A DNA stretch of 64,000 nt from an uncultured Oscillospiraceae bacterium (GCA_910589145.1 CAJUSD010000003.1:1-64000); one strand, 5' to 3'. Positions 32,992 through 41,883 are shown, counted from the stretch's first letter. The notes: generated by a model not told the origin, from the letters alone. Numbers and translations are program-made.

Positions 32992-34032
32992 TTATCCCTC
33001 TGCCTCCTCTCCAAAAATCAACGTGTAAAGCCGCGCCACAATCTTCTCCATGTTATAAACTGACTGCCCATAGGCATACGCACGGCGGCATATTTCATCC
33101 AGCTTTTCGTTTTGGCAGAGACAGAGTAGGATATCTGCAAATCCATCTATATCTCCGATGTCCGACGCCATTCCGCAGCGCCCATTATCAATGGCATCCC
33201 GGTATTCGTCGATTTTGGTAATTGCAATGGCATTTCCGGCGTTTAAGGCCTCTGGTATTACATTTGGAAATCCCTCAAAAGTAGAAGTTAAAGCGAAAAT
33301 TTTTGCCCCGGCATATGCGGCATAAATCTCGTCCCGATCCAAAGAACCCAAAAATCGGATGCGCCCTTTCAGTTTTGGAAACCGTACCCAGAATTCATCC
33401 AGCCAGCTATGGAAGGATTCTTCAATTCCCCCTGCCAAATGCAGCTCCCAGCCTGGAACCTTCTCTGCGATTTTGGCAAAGGCTTCCAAAAGGACATTGG
33501 TCGCCTTCTGCGGCGTTCCCAAGCGGCTTACTGTCAGGATGATGTTTTCTTTTTTATTAAAATCAATATTCCAGGGCTTGGAGGAAAAATTATAGAACCC
33601 ATTGGGGATATATTCAATCGCCCACGGCCATTTCTCATTCAAATGCTTTTGCATTGTCCGTCCAGAGACAGTAATGACATTGCACTGTTCCATAAAATGA
33701 AGGAATCCAGGTTCCGCCCACTGGATTCGATCCATCCAGCCTGAATTGGCATCCAATGCCAGGGAAACTTTTCCTCTCGGATTGTTTTGTTTGTAGATAT
33801 CCACCAATTGGAAATATGTATGATAAGGGCCATACAGCAAAAGGCAGTCAATCTCCCTTGACTTCTTTTTTAGATAGGATATCTTGTCGTTGTTAGGCAG
33901 GAATTCCAGGTTCATTCCTTTTACATAATGCAGGTTAGAATACTCATCATCCACCTTGCCGCCAACCATAGACGCATTGCAACCATGATTTTTAAAAAGT
34001 AAATATGGAATTACGCCGCAGTCTTTCAGCAA
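32992..34032 (-). CDS. GT4-type glycosyltransferase, C-terminal part of a frame-broken fusion gene
   Basis: About 340 residues of a GT-B glycosyltransferase: VSRLGTPQKATNVLLEAF opens the nucleotide-sugar domain, GRIRFLGSLDRDEIYAAYAGAK follows, and FEGFPNVIPEALNAG carries the E-x7-E retaining-GT4 motif. The frame lacks a credible start: upstream it runs back in the same frame, with no ATG or ribosome binding site, into the end of a FkbM methyltransferase domain (YRFYIRHYDFPQNWETVIYA) up to the G10 tract. It is therefore the 3' part of a single long gene starting at 35034. As sequenced it would not be translated unless the tracts slip or translation restarts. Confidence 0.85.
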   Translation of the reverse strand: MLKDCGVIPYLLFKNHGCNASMVGGKVDDEYSNLHYVKGMNLEFLPNNDKISYLKKKSREIDCLLLYGPYHTYFQLVDIYKQNNPRGKVSLALDANSGWMDRIQWAEPGFLHFMEQCNVITVSGRTMQKHLNEKWPWAIEYIPNGFYNFSSKPWNIDFNKKENIILTVSRLGTPQKATNVLLEAFAKIAEKVPGWELHLAGGIEESFHSWLDEFWVRFPKLKGRIRFLGSLDRDEIYAAYAGAKIFALTSTFEGFPNVIPEALNAGNAIAITKIDEYRDAIDNGRCGMASDIGDIDGFADILLCLCQNEKLDEICRRAYAYGQSVYNMEKIVARLYTLIFGEEAEG

Positions 34033-34343
34033 CTGTGCGTTTCCCCAGCCCTCAAAGGGCGCAATTGTAACAACCCGTTTTTTCTTTTTCCTGAATTCGA
34101 CTGCTTTTTCTTTTTTTGGAGGGATTGCATATATGACTGTCTCCCAATTCTGCGGGAAATCGTAGTGCCTGATGTAAAAACGATACCCCCCCCCCGGGAT
34201 ATAGATTCAATCAGTTGGGGAATCTCCCACATATCACTTACAATATGATAGGTACAGATGGCCAGCTTGGGGAAATCCTCCTGTATATGCCGCTTTGCGC
34301 CCAATAACGCAGGCACCTCAAAGCCCTCGATATCCATTTTCAA
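34026..34343 (-). pseudogene. Middle segment of the FkbM-GT4 fusion gene, in a separate frame
   Basis: Encodes the central FkbM methyltransferase section (LKMDIEGFEVPALLGAKRHI, then KLAICTYHIVSDMWEIPQLI), which should lie between VSLDEDIREPITF and YRFYIRHYD. It is bounded by the G9 tract (34391-34399) on the 5' side and the G10 tract (34186-34195) on the 3' side, each putting it out of frame with its neighbours. The translation after the G10 tract (IVFTSGTTISRR...) is a shadow frame. Not an independent gene. Confidence 0.8.
34186..34195 (-). repeat. Homopolymer G10 tract (coding strand) in FkbM-GT4
   Basis: Ten C on the plus strand. In the coding frame TCC-CGG-GGG-GGG-GGT it sends translation out of frame. 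A length of 8 or 11 would restore CGG...TAT-CGT-TTT and join the methyltransferase to the GT4 domain. Confidence 0.85.
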
Positions 34344-34368
34344 AAAAGTAATTGGTTCCCGGATATCC

Positions 34369-35034
34369 TCATCTAAAGAAACGATTTGTACCCCCCCCCT
34401 CGGAGCTCGACGCTTTTTGTCCTCCCATAAACGTGCTGGAAGAGCCGCTGCTGTCCATTGCCAGCGCGTCTGATTTTTCTCCCACGCCGCAGGGACGTAC
34501 TGTTATGTTTTTGTATTTTGAAAGATTATTTCGACATGTTTGAATATTATCTGCACTTGGTTCGTAAACATAGATCCTCTTATATTTACCGAACTGCCGA
34601 ATAAACTCTTCCGCTGTGTCCCCGGTAAAACCTCCGCAGTCTACAAATACCTCGTCTTTATCGCAGGAAACAATACTTTTATCAAAATATTGGGGATGCT
34701 CTCCATCATACGCCGCTTTTAAAAAGCTTTGGGTGGGAAAAATTCGATAACCTATCAGATTGCTGAAAACCAATCTGGAGGTATTGTCTTCCAGGCGGCT
34801 GTATAACCAGTCAAAGTGTTCAATATTTTTCAGTAAATCCTGGAGTGTAAAACGATATGCGCCACTGGTCATGCCTTTGGAATAACCGCCCATCGGATAT
34901 CTTTCTAATGTTTCCGTCGAAATATCCGCCAGTGACGATGCTGCTTTCAGAATTTCTTCATAGCTGTGTGTTTTCAGCATAGAAGACATCTTTTCATAGC
35001 TTTGGAAGGCATTTTGAAATTCCTGTCGTTCCAT
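34369..35034 (-). CDS. FkbM-family methyltransferase, 5' part of a frame-broken fusion gene
   Basis: 221 residues before a premature stop. The N-terminal 100 residues are helical and unassigned. The SAM motif is EVFVDCGGFTGDTAEEFIRQ, followed by KRIYVYEPSADNIQTCRNNL and ITVRPCGVGEKSDAL, typical of FkbM (Methyltransf_21) proteins of polysaccharide loci. It ends in a shadow peptide GGTNRFFR just after the G9 tract at 34391-34399. The true continuation (VQIVSLDEDIREPITF) is one base out of frame. Start at 35034 supported by AAGAAGGGAAGAA; the frame upstream lacks a site. MITE e2 lies 143 bp upstream. Confidence 0.85.
   Translation of the reverse strand: MERQEFQNAFQSYEKMSSMLKTHSYEEILKAASSLADISTETLERYPMGGYSKGMTSGAYRFTLQDLLKNIEHFDWLYSRLEDNTSRLVFSNLIGYRIFPTQSFLKAAYDGEHPQYFDKSIVSCDKDEVFVDCGGFTGDTAEEFIRQFGKYKRIYVYEPSADNIQTCRNNLSKYKNITVRPCGVGEKSDALAMDSSGSSSTFMGGQKASSSEGGGTNRFFR
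34391..34399 (-). repeat. Homopolymer G9 tract (coding strand) in FkbM-GT4
   Basis: Nine C on the plus strand. The coding strand reads GAG-GGG-GGG-GGT-ACA and stops eight codons after the glycines. With 8 or 11 G the frame would read GTA-CAA-ATC-GTT, continuing the FkbM domain. Confidence 0.85.
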
Positions 35035-35385
35035 TTCTTCCCTTCTTTCAAAAAATTTACATTCTGGTAAAGCTAAAGATGGAATCTCCACAAAAAGGAT
35101 AACATATAAGGATTTTATTTTCAATAGTAAGCGCTGGAATTATCAGTCAAAATGGTCTGGAAGGATTATAAATATAAGAACCTGTATTCACAACCGAGGG
35201 ATGCCGGATGGACAAGGATTTTTCCCGTCAAACAAGGAGATTTTCCGCAGCCATACTGACGTATGGCAAGGGAAACCGACGCAGTATGGCGGGAAAAAGG
35301 CCAGCCGGACGGCGTGCAGCGGTTGTGAATACAGGTTCTAAGCCTTCCAGACCATTTTACAGCAAATTCATGTCATAAGATATTT
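35035..35385. other. 351-bp intergenic region carrying MITE e2
   Basis: About half is the element at 35178-35338. The rest holds the upstream region of the FkbM gene and the end of the xylosidase gene. A partial inverted match, CCAGACCATTTT (35347) to AAAATGGTCTGG (35150), flanks the element and may form a larger hairpin around it, perhaps the terminator into which the MITE inserted. Confidence 0.6.
35178..35338. mobile_element. 161-bp MITE, copy e2
   Basis: Same 19-bp perfect terminal inverted repeats as e1, flanked by TAA on both sides (35175-35177 and 35339-35341). Four mismatches to e1. Same orientation as e1, 4.1 kb away, so the pair could recombine and delete the glycan cassette. Flanking AAAATGGTCTGG and its complement suggest insertion into a pre-existing hairpin. 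Confidence 0.93.
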
Positions 35386-37533
35386 TTAGGAAATATCCGT
35401 CCGTTCTATAGTGAACGAAATATTCTCTTTGCCTGTCAGTTCTTTGGTTCTCTTATCCATCTGGCCAAAACCAACGCTAATCAAAACCTCTTTGCTATCG
35501 GTAATCTTCCTGCCATCTTCATTAACCACCTGGAAGGCTTCCGCATTGATATGAATAACCGTTTCCTGTTCCCCGGCCTCTTCAAAGGACACTCTTGCAA
35601 ATCCGCATAAACTCGCTTTAGGAGGGGCAAGTTTAGAATTCTTTGGCTGGCAGTATACTTGAATCACTTCGCTGGCAGAAACATCACTGCAGCTTTCTGC
35701 CTTTACAACCAAATCCAGCCCTTGGGATAAGTCCTGTTTGCAAAGGTTCCCGTCTCCACATGGAGTATCCCCGATCCTTACTGACTTCAATGTAATATTT
35801 CCATAGTTCAAGCCATATCCAAATGGATACAGCACATCCCCTTCAAAATACCGGTAAGTCCTCCCCTTCATAGCATAATCCTCAAAAGAGGGAAGGTCAT
35901 CAGAAGAATTGTAGAAGGTAACAGGCAGCTTTCCAGAGGGTGACAGTTCCCCAAACAACAGCCTGGCAATCACCCTGCCGCCTCTTGCACCTGGATACCA
36001 TATCTGCATAATTGCTGCAGCATGTTCATGGGCATAACGTAAATCCATGGCGCTCCCTGTCATATTCAGCAAAATGACAGGCTTGCCTGTTTTCATAACA
36101 GCTTCCATCAGCCTTCTCTGAGGTGCAGGGAACAAAAGGTCAGGCTTGTCACCGGACGCGTAACTGTTTCCGGTATCCCCTTCCTCTCCTTCAAGGGTTT
36201 CATCAAGCCCTAAGCAAAGAACAACAACATCGCTGTTCAGCGCCACTGTAACCGCTTCACTGATTCTGTCGTCCTTTACTCCCAAGCCTTCCACCTTGTC
36301 CTTGAACAGGTGGCTTCCTTGGGAGTAATACACCCTTGTATCCTCGCCAACAGCATCCTGAATCCCTTCCAGAACAGTAATATACCTGGATGATGTGCCA
36401 TGATAGTTTCCAATCAGTGCGGCGCGGCTGTCGGCGTTGGGGCCAATTACCCCTATGGATTTCAGCTTATCCTTTTGAAGCGGCAGAATACCGTTATTTT
36501 TCAGCAAAACCACGCTTTCCGCTGTTGCCCTGTCTGCTTTTTTCAGATGTTCCTTACATTCCAGCACATCAAATCCAATGCTGTCATATTGCGTTTCGTC
36601 AAACAATCCAAGCAGGAAACGGGTAGTAAACAGGCGAACCGCAGCCTCTGTTATCTCCTCCTCTGTCACAAGCCCCTCTTGATATGCCTGGAGCATATGC
36701 AGATAGGTATTCCCACAGTTCACATCGCACCCGCGCTTTAACGCCAATGCCGCAGAATCTGGCGCTGTGGCTGTCACCATATGTTTGGTATGGAAATCCC
36801 GGATTGCCCAGCAGTCGGACACATAATGGCCCTGGAATCCCCACTCTCCCCTTAAAATATCCTGCATCAGCAGCTTGCTTCCACAGCAGGGTTCGCCGTT
36901 CGTACGGTTGTACGCACCCATGACCGCTTCCACATCTGCTTCCTTTACCAGCTTTTCAAAGGCCGGCAAATAAGTTTCGTATAAATCCTTTTTGGAAACT
37001 TCCGCGTTAAATTCATGGCGGATTGCCTCCGGCCCGGAATGTACTGCAAAATGCTTTGCACAAGCAGCGGCAGTTAAATATTCGCCCTTGCCCTGTAACC
37101 CCTCTACATAGGCTTTTCCCAGTTCGCCGGAAAGATACGGGTCTTCTCCATAAGTTTCCTGCCCTCTGCCCCAACGGGGATCGCGGAAAATATTTACGTT
37201 GGGCGACCAGAAGGTCAGCCCTTTATAGATATCCCGGTCATCCAGGCTGCTGCTTGTGTTATACTTGGCCCGTCCCTCCACGCCAGTTACTTCTCCAACT
37301 TCATGGAGCAGTTCGCTGTCAAAGGAAGACGCCATACCAATGGCCTGGGGGAAACTGGTCGCTACTCCGGCTCTGGCTACTCCGTGCAGCCCTTCGTTCC
37401 ACCAATTATAGGCTGGAACGTCAAGCCTTGGGATGGCGGGCGCATCATATCTCAGTTGGGAGGCCCTTTCTTCCAACGTCATTTTCCCTACCAGTTCCTC
37501 CGCTCTTTTCCTTGCTTCTTCTCGATTTCTCAT
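35386..37533 (-). CDS. GH3 glycosidase, beta-xylosidase/beta-glucosidase type
   Basis: A 715-residue cytosolic enzyme with no signal peptide. The N-terminal GH3 barrel reads AYNWWNEGLHGVARAG, WSPNVNIFRDPRWGRGQETYGEDPYLS, CAKHFAVHSGPE, with the nucleophile Asp expected in GHYVSDCWA. The second domain (VVLLKNNGILPL, IGPNADSRAALIGNYHG, GLDETLEGEEGD) and a fibronectin-III-like end (YRYFEGDVLYPFGYGLNYG) follow. The barrel is closest in style to bacterial beta-xylosidases, which fits the GH39 and GH8 genes nearby. The ATG at 37533 has TTAGGAGGTTTTACC, in the gap after GH39. Last gene of the xylo-oligosaccharide operon. Confidence 0.93.
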   Translation of the reverse strand: MRNREEARKRAEELVGKMTLEERASQLRYDAPAIPRLDVPAYNWWNEGLHGVARAGVATSFPQAIGMASSFDSELLHEVGEVTGVEGRAKYNTSSSLDDRDIYKGLTFWSPNVNIFRDPRWGRGQETYGEDPYLSGELGKAYVEGLQGKGEYLTAAACAKHFAVHSGPEAIRHEFNAEVSKKDLYETYLPAFEKLVKEADVEAVMGAYNRTNGEPCCGSKLLMQDILRGEWGFQGHYVSDCWAIRDFHTKHMVTATAPDSAALALKRGCDVNCGNTYLHMLQAYQEGLVTEEEITEAAVRLFTTRFLLGLFDETQYDSIGFDVLECKEHLKKADRATAESVVLLKNNGILPLQKDKLKSIGVIGPNADSRAALIGNYHGTSSRYITVLEGIQDAVGEDTRVYYSQGSHLFKDKVEGLGVKDDRISEAVTVALNSDVVVLCLGLDETLEGEEGDTGNSYASGDKPDLLFPAPQRRLMEAVMKTGKPVILLNMTGSAMDLRYAHEHAAAIMQIWYPGARGGRVIARLLFGELSPSGKLPVTFYNSSDDLPSFEDYAMKGRTYRYFEGDVLYPFGYGLNYGNITLKSVRIGDTPCGDGNLCKQDLSQGLDLVVKAESCSDVSASEVIQVYCQPKNSKLAPPKASLCGFARVSFEEAGEQETVIHINAEAFQVVNEDGRKITDSKEVLISVGFGQMDKRTKELTGKENISFTIERTDIS

Positions 37534-37552
37534 GGTAAAACCTCCTAATTTG

Positions 37553-39091
37553 TCAAAGTCCCTGTTTGGCATCCTTTAAGCCAACTGCTCTTTCATAATC
37601 ATATCCGCGGTCTGGGGTGACAGGCGCGCCGCATATTTCAAAATAAACGACGGCGTTTTCTTTTGCTGTCAATATGAATGACAGCGTTTGATTTCGGGCG
37701 GCAATCCGTTTGGTTTGGAGGCACGGCCTTGCTGCCTCGCGCAAAAGCTCCCTCTGTTCTTCCTTCAAATGCGCCGGTTCTCCCCAGTCATGCCAGACTT
37801 TAAGCGGGTTGCAGACCTCCTCATCAACGGTACGAGTCATGAAACAGTATTCCTTTTCTTGGGCGGGAAGGACAAGTTCCACCTGTTTTGCTTCTACCAA
37901 TGCGTTCTGTTCTGACGCGTTCCATATAATGCCTGAGTAATCGCCGTTGGCTTTTCTTAATAATACCATATTATTATCCCGATAAATACAGGAACCACCA
38001 TTTTTTTTGAGCTTTTTATAAAAAACAAAAGTCCAAAAAGTCGGTTTAGGTATACATCCCTCTGCTGTCAGTCCGAACCCGCCATAAAAGGGGGTAAAAG
38101 GAACTCCTGCTTCTTCAAATACATCCCCAAAAGTCCAATAAGAGTAAGACTCGTTTACATCTCCCAACCGGGAAAGCTGCCGTGCAATCAGGGCGGCGTT
38201 CCGGTTAGTATCGTGAATGACCCCCTGTGGTGTATAAGATGTATTGAACTCAGTAATATGGATAGGCAGGCCCTTATATTCGGGAAAGCTGTCAATGATA
38301 TTCCGGGTTGTCTGCAGGTTTGCAAAGCCATCCTCTGCCTTCATCAGCAGGGAGTAATTATAATGGCCGTCCTTATCCGGCGGTTCAATGGTGTAATGAT
38401 GCCTTGTCACAAAATCAATTGCCAGTTTCCGTTCCCGGCAGAATTCCATAAACTTTTGTATCCATATTTCATCTGTCCCGCCGCAGACCGCAGGGCCGCC
38501 TACTTGGAAACGGGCATCCACCTTTTTTACAGTGTGGAATGTTTTCTCAAACAGTTTAAAATACTCTGCCATGTCCGCATTTTCCCAAAAGATATTCAGG
38601 TTAGGCTCGTTCCAGACTTCAACGGGCCATTGTACGGCTTCATCCTCGCCATACCGTTCCATCAAATGGCGGAGCAGAGCCTGTACCATATCCGTCCAGT
38701 TATCATAATTTTGAGGCGGCGTTACATTCCCCTTCCAGTAAAACACAGTCTGGCTTCCGCTGGCCAGCTTTTCAGGCATAAAGCCGAGCTCCAGAAAGGG
38801 GCGAAGTCCCACCTGCTGGTAACTGTCCATTACCCTGTCCAGATATGTAAAATTATATTCCGCCTTTTTTACGCCGTTTTCCTCATATTCCTGGTAGATC
38901 GCCATATCGCCGCAAAACAACCCATGTCCCCGAATATAGCGAAACCCAATTTCCTTCTGTACCAGTTTAAGCTGTTTTTGATATTCTTCTGTCAGGGCAA
39001 GCCCCATTCTTCCTGTGCCGATACAGTAATCCACATTGTTGTAAAAAGGAACCTCTGTCCCTTCTTTTATGATGATTTGTTCCTTCACCAT
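37553..39091 (-). CDS. GH39 beta-xylosidase
   Basis: A 512-residue cytosolic enzyme. The GH39 barrel carries IRGHGLF near the N-terminus, the acid/base Glu in WPVEVWNEPNLNIFW, and the nucleophile Glu in LPIHITEFNTSYTP, spaced as in characterised beta-xylosidases. A beta-sandwich C-terminal domain follows (DYSGIIWNASEQ). It would release xylose from the ends of imported xylo-oligosaccharides. The frame opens at 39193, but the ATG at 39091 follows TTGGAGGCG. It lies between a Gfo/Idh gene, from which a hairpin separates it, and the GH3 gene 20 nt downstream. Confidence 0.93.
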   Translation of the reverse strand: MVKEQIIIKEGTEVPFYNNVDYCIGTGRMGLALTEEYQKQLKLVQKEIGFRYIRGHGLFCGDMAIYQEYEENGVKKAEYNFTYLDRVMDSYQQVGLRPFLELGFMPEKLASGSQTVFYWKGNVTPPQNYDNWTDMVQALLRHLMERYGEDEAVQWPVEVWNEPNLNIFWENADMAEYFKLFEKTFHTVKKVDARFQVGGPAVCGGTDEIWIQKFMEFCRERKLAIDFVTRHHYTIEPPDKDGHYNYSLLMKAEDGFANLQTTRNIIDSFPEYKGLPIHITEFNTSYTPQGVIHDTNRNAALIARQLSRLGDVNESYSYWTFGDVFEEAGVPFTPFYGGFGLTAEGCIPKPTFWTFVFYKKLKKNGGSCIYRDNNMVLLRKANGDYSGIIWNASEQNALVEAKQVELVLPAQEKEYCFMTRTVDEEVCNPLKVWHDWGEPAHLKEEQRELLREAARPCLQTKRIAARNQTLSFILTAKENAVVYFEICGAPVTPDRGYDYERAVGLKDAKQGL

Positions 39092-39173
39092 ACATCTAAC
39101 GCCTCCAAAACAACATGAAACAGGAAAAGGCGGCAGGCATCGCCTCGTGCAGATTCGATACTTGCCGCTTTCC

Positions 39174-39200
39174 AAAAGCGTTGGCAGTCTCAACGCTTTT
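39174..39200 (-). terminator. Intercistronic hairpin between Gfo/Idh and GH39 genes
   Basis: A 10-bp perfect stem AAAAGCGTTG with a 7-nt loop begins at the stop codon of the oxidoreductase gene. A second imperfect hairpin (GCGGCA with TTGCCGC) lies at about 39130-39170. Either partial termination or mRNA end stabilisation would set GH39-GH3 expression apart from the upstream genes. Confidence 0.55.
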
Positions 39201-40360
39201 TAATAATTTCCCACAGTGATCCGTTCATCGGCAAAATTCTCTACCGAAGAAGTCTTTTCATAAAAATGTGTGGCATTTTTCAGGATACCGTCAAAGGTAT
39301 ACCCCTCATCCGTCTCCTGAATTGGCAGTTTAACCGCTTTCTGTCCAAAGCCGGACATATAAATCGCTGTAATAACTTCAACGGTTCTTCTGCCGTCTAT
39401 GCCGGTAATCATAGGCCGTCCGCCTTTTTCCAGCGCCGTAAGTACATCATCAATTTCCCCGGTATGGCCTTCATAGGGAAGGTCTGGGATACTTTGATAG
39501 AATTTTTCCAGTTTTTCTATTAATTCCTGATTTCTTTCGGGTTTCGGGAAACCGTTTTGCTGGGTAATCTCTGCCTTTATTGACCAAGGCGCAGAAATCC
39601 GTGCATCTGCACATTGGAGCGTAATTCCCTGCTCCTCGCCGTGGTGGACCACGGAGCTGGTAATCTGTGCCAAACTGCCATCATCATAACGCAGGCAGGC
39701 AAGGGACAAGTCCTCTACCTCAGCGTTATCGTGCATGACATTGGTCAGCATAGCCATAACTGTACCAGGGAGCCGTCCCTCCAGCCAGTTGAGCATATCA
39801 ATATGATGAACCGCATGATTTAAGGTTGGGCCGCCGCCCTCCTTTTCCCAGGTTCCCCTCCACCAGAGGTCATAATAGCAATGCCCTCTCCACCAGGCGG
39901 ATTCAACCTGTGCCAGGCAAATCTTTCCGGCAAGGCCGCTGTCTGCTGTCTTTTTCAGCTTATTGATAGAGTTGCGGAAACGGTTCTGAGCAATGCAGCC
40001 CATGGTTACACCATTTCTCTTTTCCGCTTCCAGCATTTTGTCACATTCTGCCAGGCAGGTTGCCATAGGCTTTTCCACCAGCACATTACAGCCTGCATTC
40101 ATGCTGTTGACCGCAATTTCACAATGGACATAGGGAGGTGTGCAGACGTGAACCAAGTCAATTTGAATGCCGGAGTTCAGCATTTTCTGATGGTCGTCGA
40201 AGACCTCACAGTCCAGCTTGTATTTTTCCTTCATGGCGTGTGCCTTTTCAGGGTAAATATCGCAAAGGGCGACGATTTTGCACCGGTCTGGGAAGGTTAA
40301 GAGTCCTTCCATATGCAGATGGGCTATATTGCCTGTTCCAACGATTGCTACATGAATCAT
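39200..40360 (-). CDS. Gfo/Idh/MocA-family oxidoreductase
   Basis: A 386-residue protein. The NAD(P)-binding Rossmann start is VAIVGTGNIAHLHMEGLL. CTPPYVHCEIAVNSMNAGCNVLVEKPMA contains the family EKP motif, whose Lys is catalytic, and HHIDMLNWLEG has the conserved D-x-x-x-W and His. The enzyme likely oxidises or isomerises a sugar or inositol derivative. Within the xylo-oligosaccharide operon it could act on side-chain sugars (arabinose or uronic acids), which is inference. Start supported by GGAGGCGCTTT. It is one of two divergent family members in the operon. Confidence 0.9.
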   Translation of the reverse strand: MIHVAIVGTGNIAHLHMEGLLTFPDRCKIVALCDIYPEKAHAMKEKYKLDCEVFDDHQKMLNSGIQIDLVHVCTPPYVHCEIAVNSMNAGCNVLVEKPMATCLAECDKMLEAEKRNGVTMGCIAQNRFRNSINKLKKTADSGLAGKICLAQVESAWWRGHCYYDLWWRGTWEKEGGGPTLNHAVHHIDMLNWLEGRLPGTVMAMLTNVMHDNAEVEDLSLACLRYDDGSLAQITSSVVHHGEEQGITLQCADARISAPWSIKAEITQQNGFPKPERNQELIEKLEKFYQSIPDLPYEGHTGEIDDVLTALEKGGRPMITGIDGRRTVEVITAIYMSGFGQKAVKLPIQETDEGYTFDGILKNATHFYEKTSSVENFADERITVGNY

Positions 40361-40442
40361 AAAGCGCCTCCTGTTTTATTGCTGTTTACGGTTTATTACC
40401 GGCTGGGCGGCAGCGGTTCGCGAATTAGAATTCGCTGGGTAG

Positions 40443-40533
40443 AAAAAGCCCTTATTCTCTCCCGTTCTATGTTTTACGAAATCTGGACATAGTTCTCCCG
40501 CTTAGGCATTTTGCTTACGCAAACGGGCTTTTT
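40443..40533. other. Long-range hairpin with AAAAAGCCC/GGGCTTTTT arms
   Basis: Nine-base arms (40443-40451 and 40525-40533) enclose about 73 nt including AGTTCTCCCGCTTAGG and TTTTGCTT. The layout resembles the terminal hairpins of structured elements A (15599-15680) and C (46904-46984), so this may be a divergent fourth copy. Confidence 0.45.
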
Positions 40534-40553
40534 ATTTTGCGTTTTAGCGGGCT

Positions 40554-40650
40554 GGGGTATTTCGTGCCTTGCGGGTTCAGTTCAGCAGAGCTGAACTAAC
40601 GACCAAAGGAACTTTTTAGGAAAGTTCCTCTGGACTCTTCAAACCTTTTT
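40554..40650 (+). repeat. Dispersed intergenic repeat, family 1, copy 3
   Basis: Head GGGGTATTTCGTGCCTTGCG, then GGTTCAGTTCAGCAGAGCTG, a hairpin AGGAACTTT with AAAGTTCCT, and tail CTTCAAACCTTTTT. Close match to copy 2 at 15736. Confidence 0.75.
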
Positions 40651-40669
40651 GATTGTGTACCGTTCGGTT

Positions 40670-41752
40670 TTACTTTACTTTGAGCGCCTGCATTTCCGCT
40701 TTGACACACAATTCCGCTGCTTTAAAGGCATGTTCCTGTGTCATAGCGTTTTCTGTCCGGTTGATACAATCCAGAATCAACTGTCCAAAGAAGGGATACC
40801 CTACCTTCCCGCTCACTTCAAAGTGCTGTTCCCCATCTTTATTCACCAGGAAAACATGGTTTGACGTGCCGTCGTTGGTTCCCACATTGACATATTTCCT
40901 TAGCTCAATATATCCTTCTGTTCCTAAAATAAAGGTACGCCCGTCGCCCCAGGTAGAAAGTCCGTCCGGGGTAAACCAGTCAACGCGGAAATGCTGTGTA
41001 GCGCCGTTATCTCCCACCAGCACCGCGTCGCCGAAATCCTCCAGCTCCGGGAAATCGGGATGACCGTAATTTCCAACCTGGCTGTATTTGACTTCAGCAT
41101 CCTTTACACCGCAGTAAAACAGGAACTGTTCAATCTGGTGGCTTCCAATATCACAAAGGATACCGCCATATTTTTCTTTTTTAAAGAACCAATCAGGGCG
41201 GCCCGCAGGATTGCCAATCCGATGGGGGCCAAAGCCATCAATATGAATCGGCGTGCCAATAGCCCCGTCAGCAATCAACTGCCCGGCATATACTGCCGCT
41301 TCCACATGAAGGCGTTCACTGTAATAAACCATATATTTTTTGCCTGTCTTTTTTACTGTTTCCTTTGCGGCGTCAAGTTGTTCCAAAGTCGTCAGAGGAG
41401 CTTTGTCTGTAAAATAGTCTTTTCCAGCATTCATGGCCCGAATTCCAAGGGCACAGCGTTCACTGGTGACAGCCGCCCCACAGACCATTTTTACTTCCTG
41501 GTCGTTTAAAATCTGTTCCTCGCTGTCTGCTGCTTTTACTTCCGGGAATGCTTTCATAAAACCTTTTACTTTTTCAGGGTCGGGATCGTAAACCCACTTT
41601 AGCGTTGCTCCTGCTTCGGTCAGCCCATTGCACATCCCGTATATGTGGCCATGGTCCAACCCTATGGCAGCTATCACGAATTCCCCCGGCTTTACGACTG
41701 GTGAGGGTTTTCCCTTTGGTGCGTAGTTCATACCATCTTTTTTCTGTTCCAT
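40670..41752 (-). CDS. Gfo/Idh/MocA-family oxidoreductase, second copy
   Basis: A 360-residue protein. The nucleotide-binding part opens with FVIAAIGLDHGHIYGMCNGL, and the catalytic Lys region is MNAGKDYFTDKAPLTTLEQLD, where TDKAP replaces the usual EKP. GGILCDIGSHQIEQFLFYCG gives the conserved Asp and His. The departure from EKP and the modified Rossmann glycines suggest a different substrate from the copy at 39200. It lies between the solute-binding protein gene and a repeat-rich gap, and so is probably transcribed with the transporter. Start supported by CAGGAGGAATC. Confidence 0.87.
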   Translation of the reverse strand: MEQKKDGMNYAPKGKPSPVVKPGEFVIAAIGLDHGHIYGMCNGLTEAGATLKWVYDPDPEKVKGFMKAFPEVKAADSEEQILNDQEVKMVCGAAVTSERCALGIRAMNAGKDYFTDKAPLTTLEQLDAAKETVKKTGKKYMVYYSERLHVEAAVYAGQLIADGAIGTPIHIDGFGPHRIGNPAGRPDWFFKKEKYGGILCDIGSHQIEQFLFYCGVKDAEVKYSQVGNYGHPDFPELEDFGDAVLVGDNGATQHFRVDWFTPDGLSTWGDGRTFILGTEGYIELRKYVNVGTNDGTSNHVFLVNKDGEQHFEVSGKVGYPFFGQLILDCINRTENAMTQEHAFKAAELCVKAEMQALKVK

Positions 41753-41857
41753 GATTTGATTCCTCCTGTTTAACGTTCGTATGTATGGGCGTTAAGGCTG
41801 CTAAATGATAGCATAGCACCCTGTATAACCTTTGTCAAACATCCCTTTACACTAAAC

Positions 41858-41883
41858 AGGCTCCCGCACACCTGCGGGAGCCT
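41858..41883 (-). terminator. Intercistronic terminator-like hairpin after the binding-protein gene
   Basis: An 11-bp perfect GC-rich stem AGGCTCCCGCA with a 4-nt loop, 35 bp past the stop codon of the solute-binding protein gene and followed on the minus strand by GTTTAGTG. Such hairpins often allow partial read-through and stabilise binding-protein mRNA. Confidence 0.65.

Larger units (their letters stand above)
40361..40669. other. 309-bp intergenic gap with hairpins and a repeat
   Basis: It holds a small hairpin GCGAATT-ag-AATTCGC (about 40420-40435), a long terminator-like hairpin (40443-40533) and a family 1 repeat (40554-40650). No gene was seen. The two oxidoreductase genes on either side are therefore probably not simply co-transcribed. 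Confidence 0.6.
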
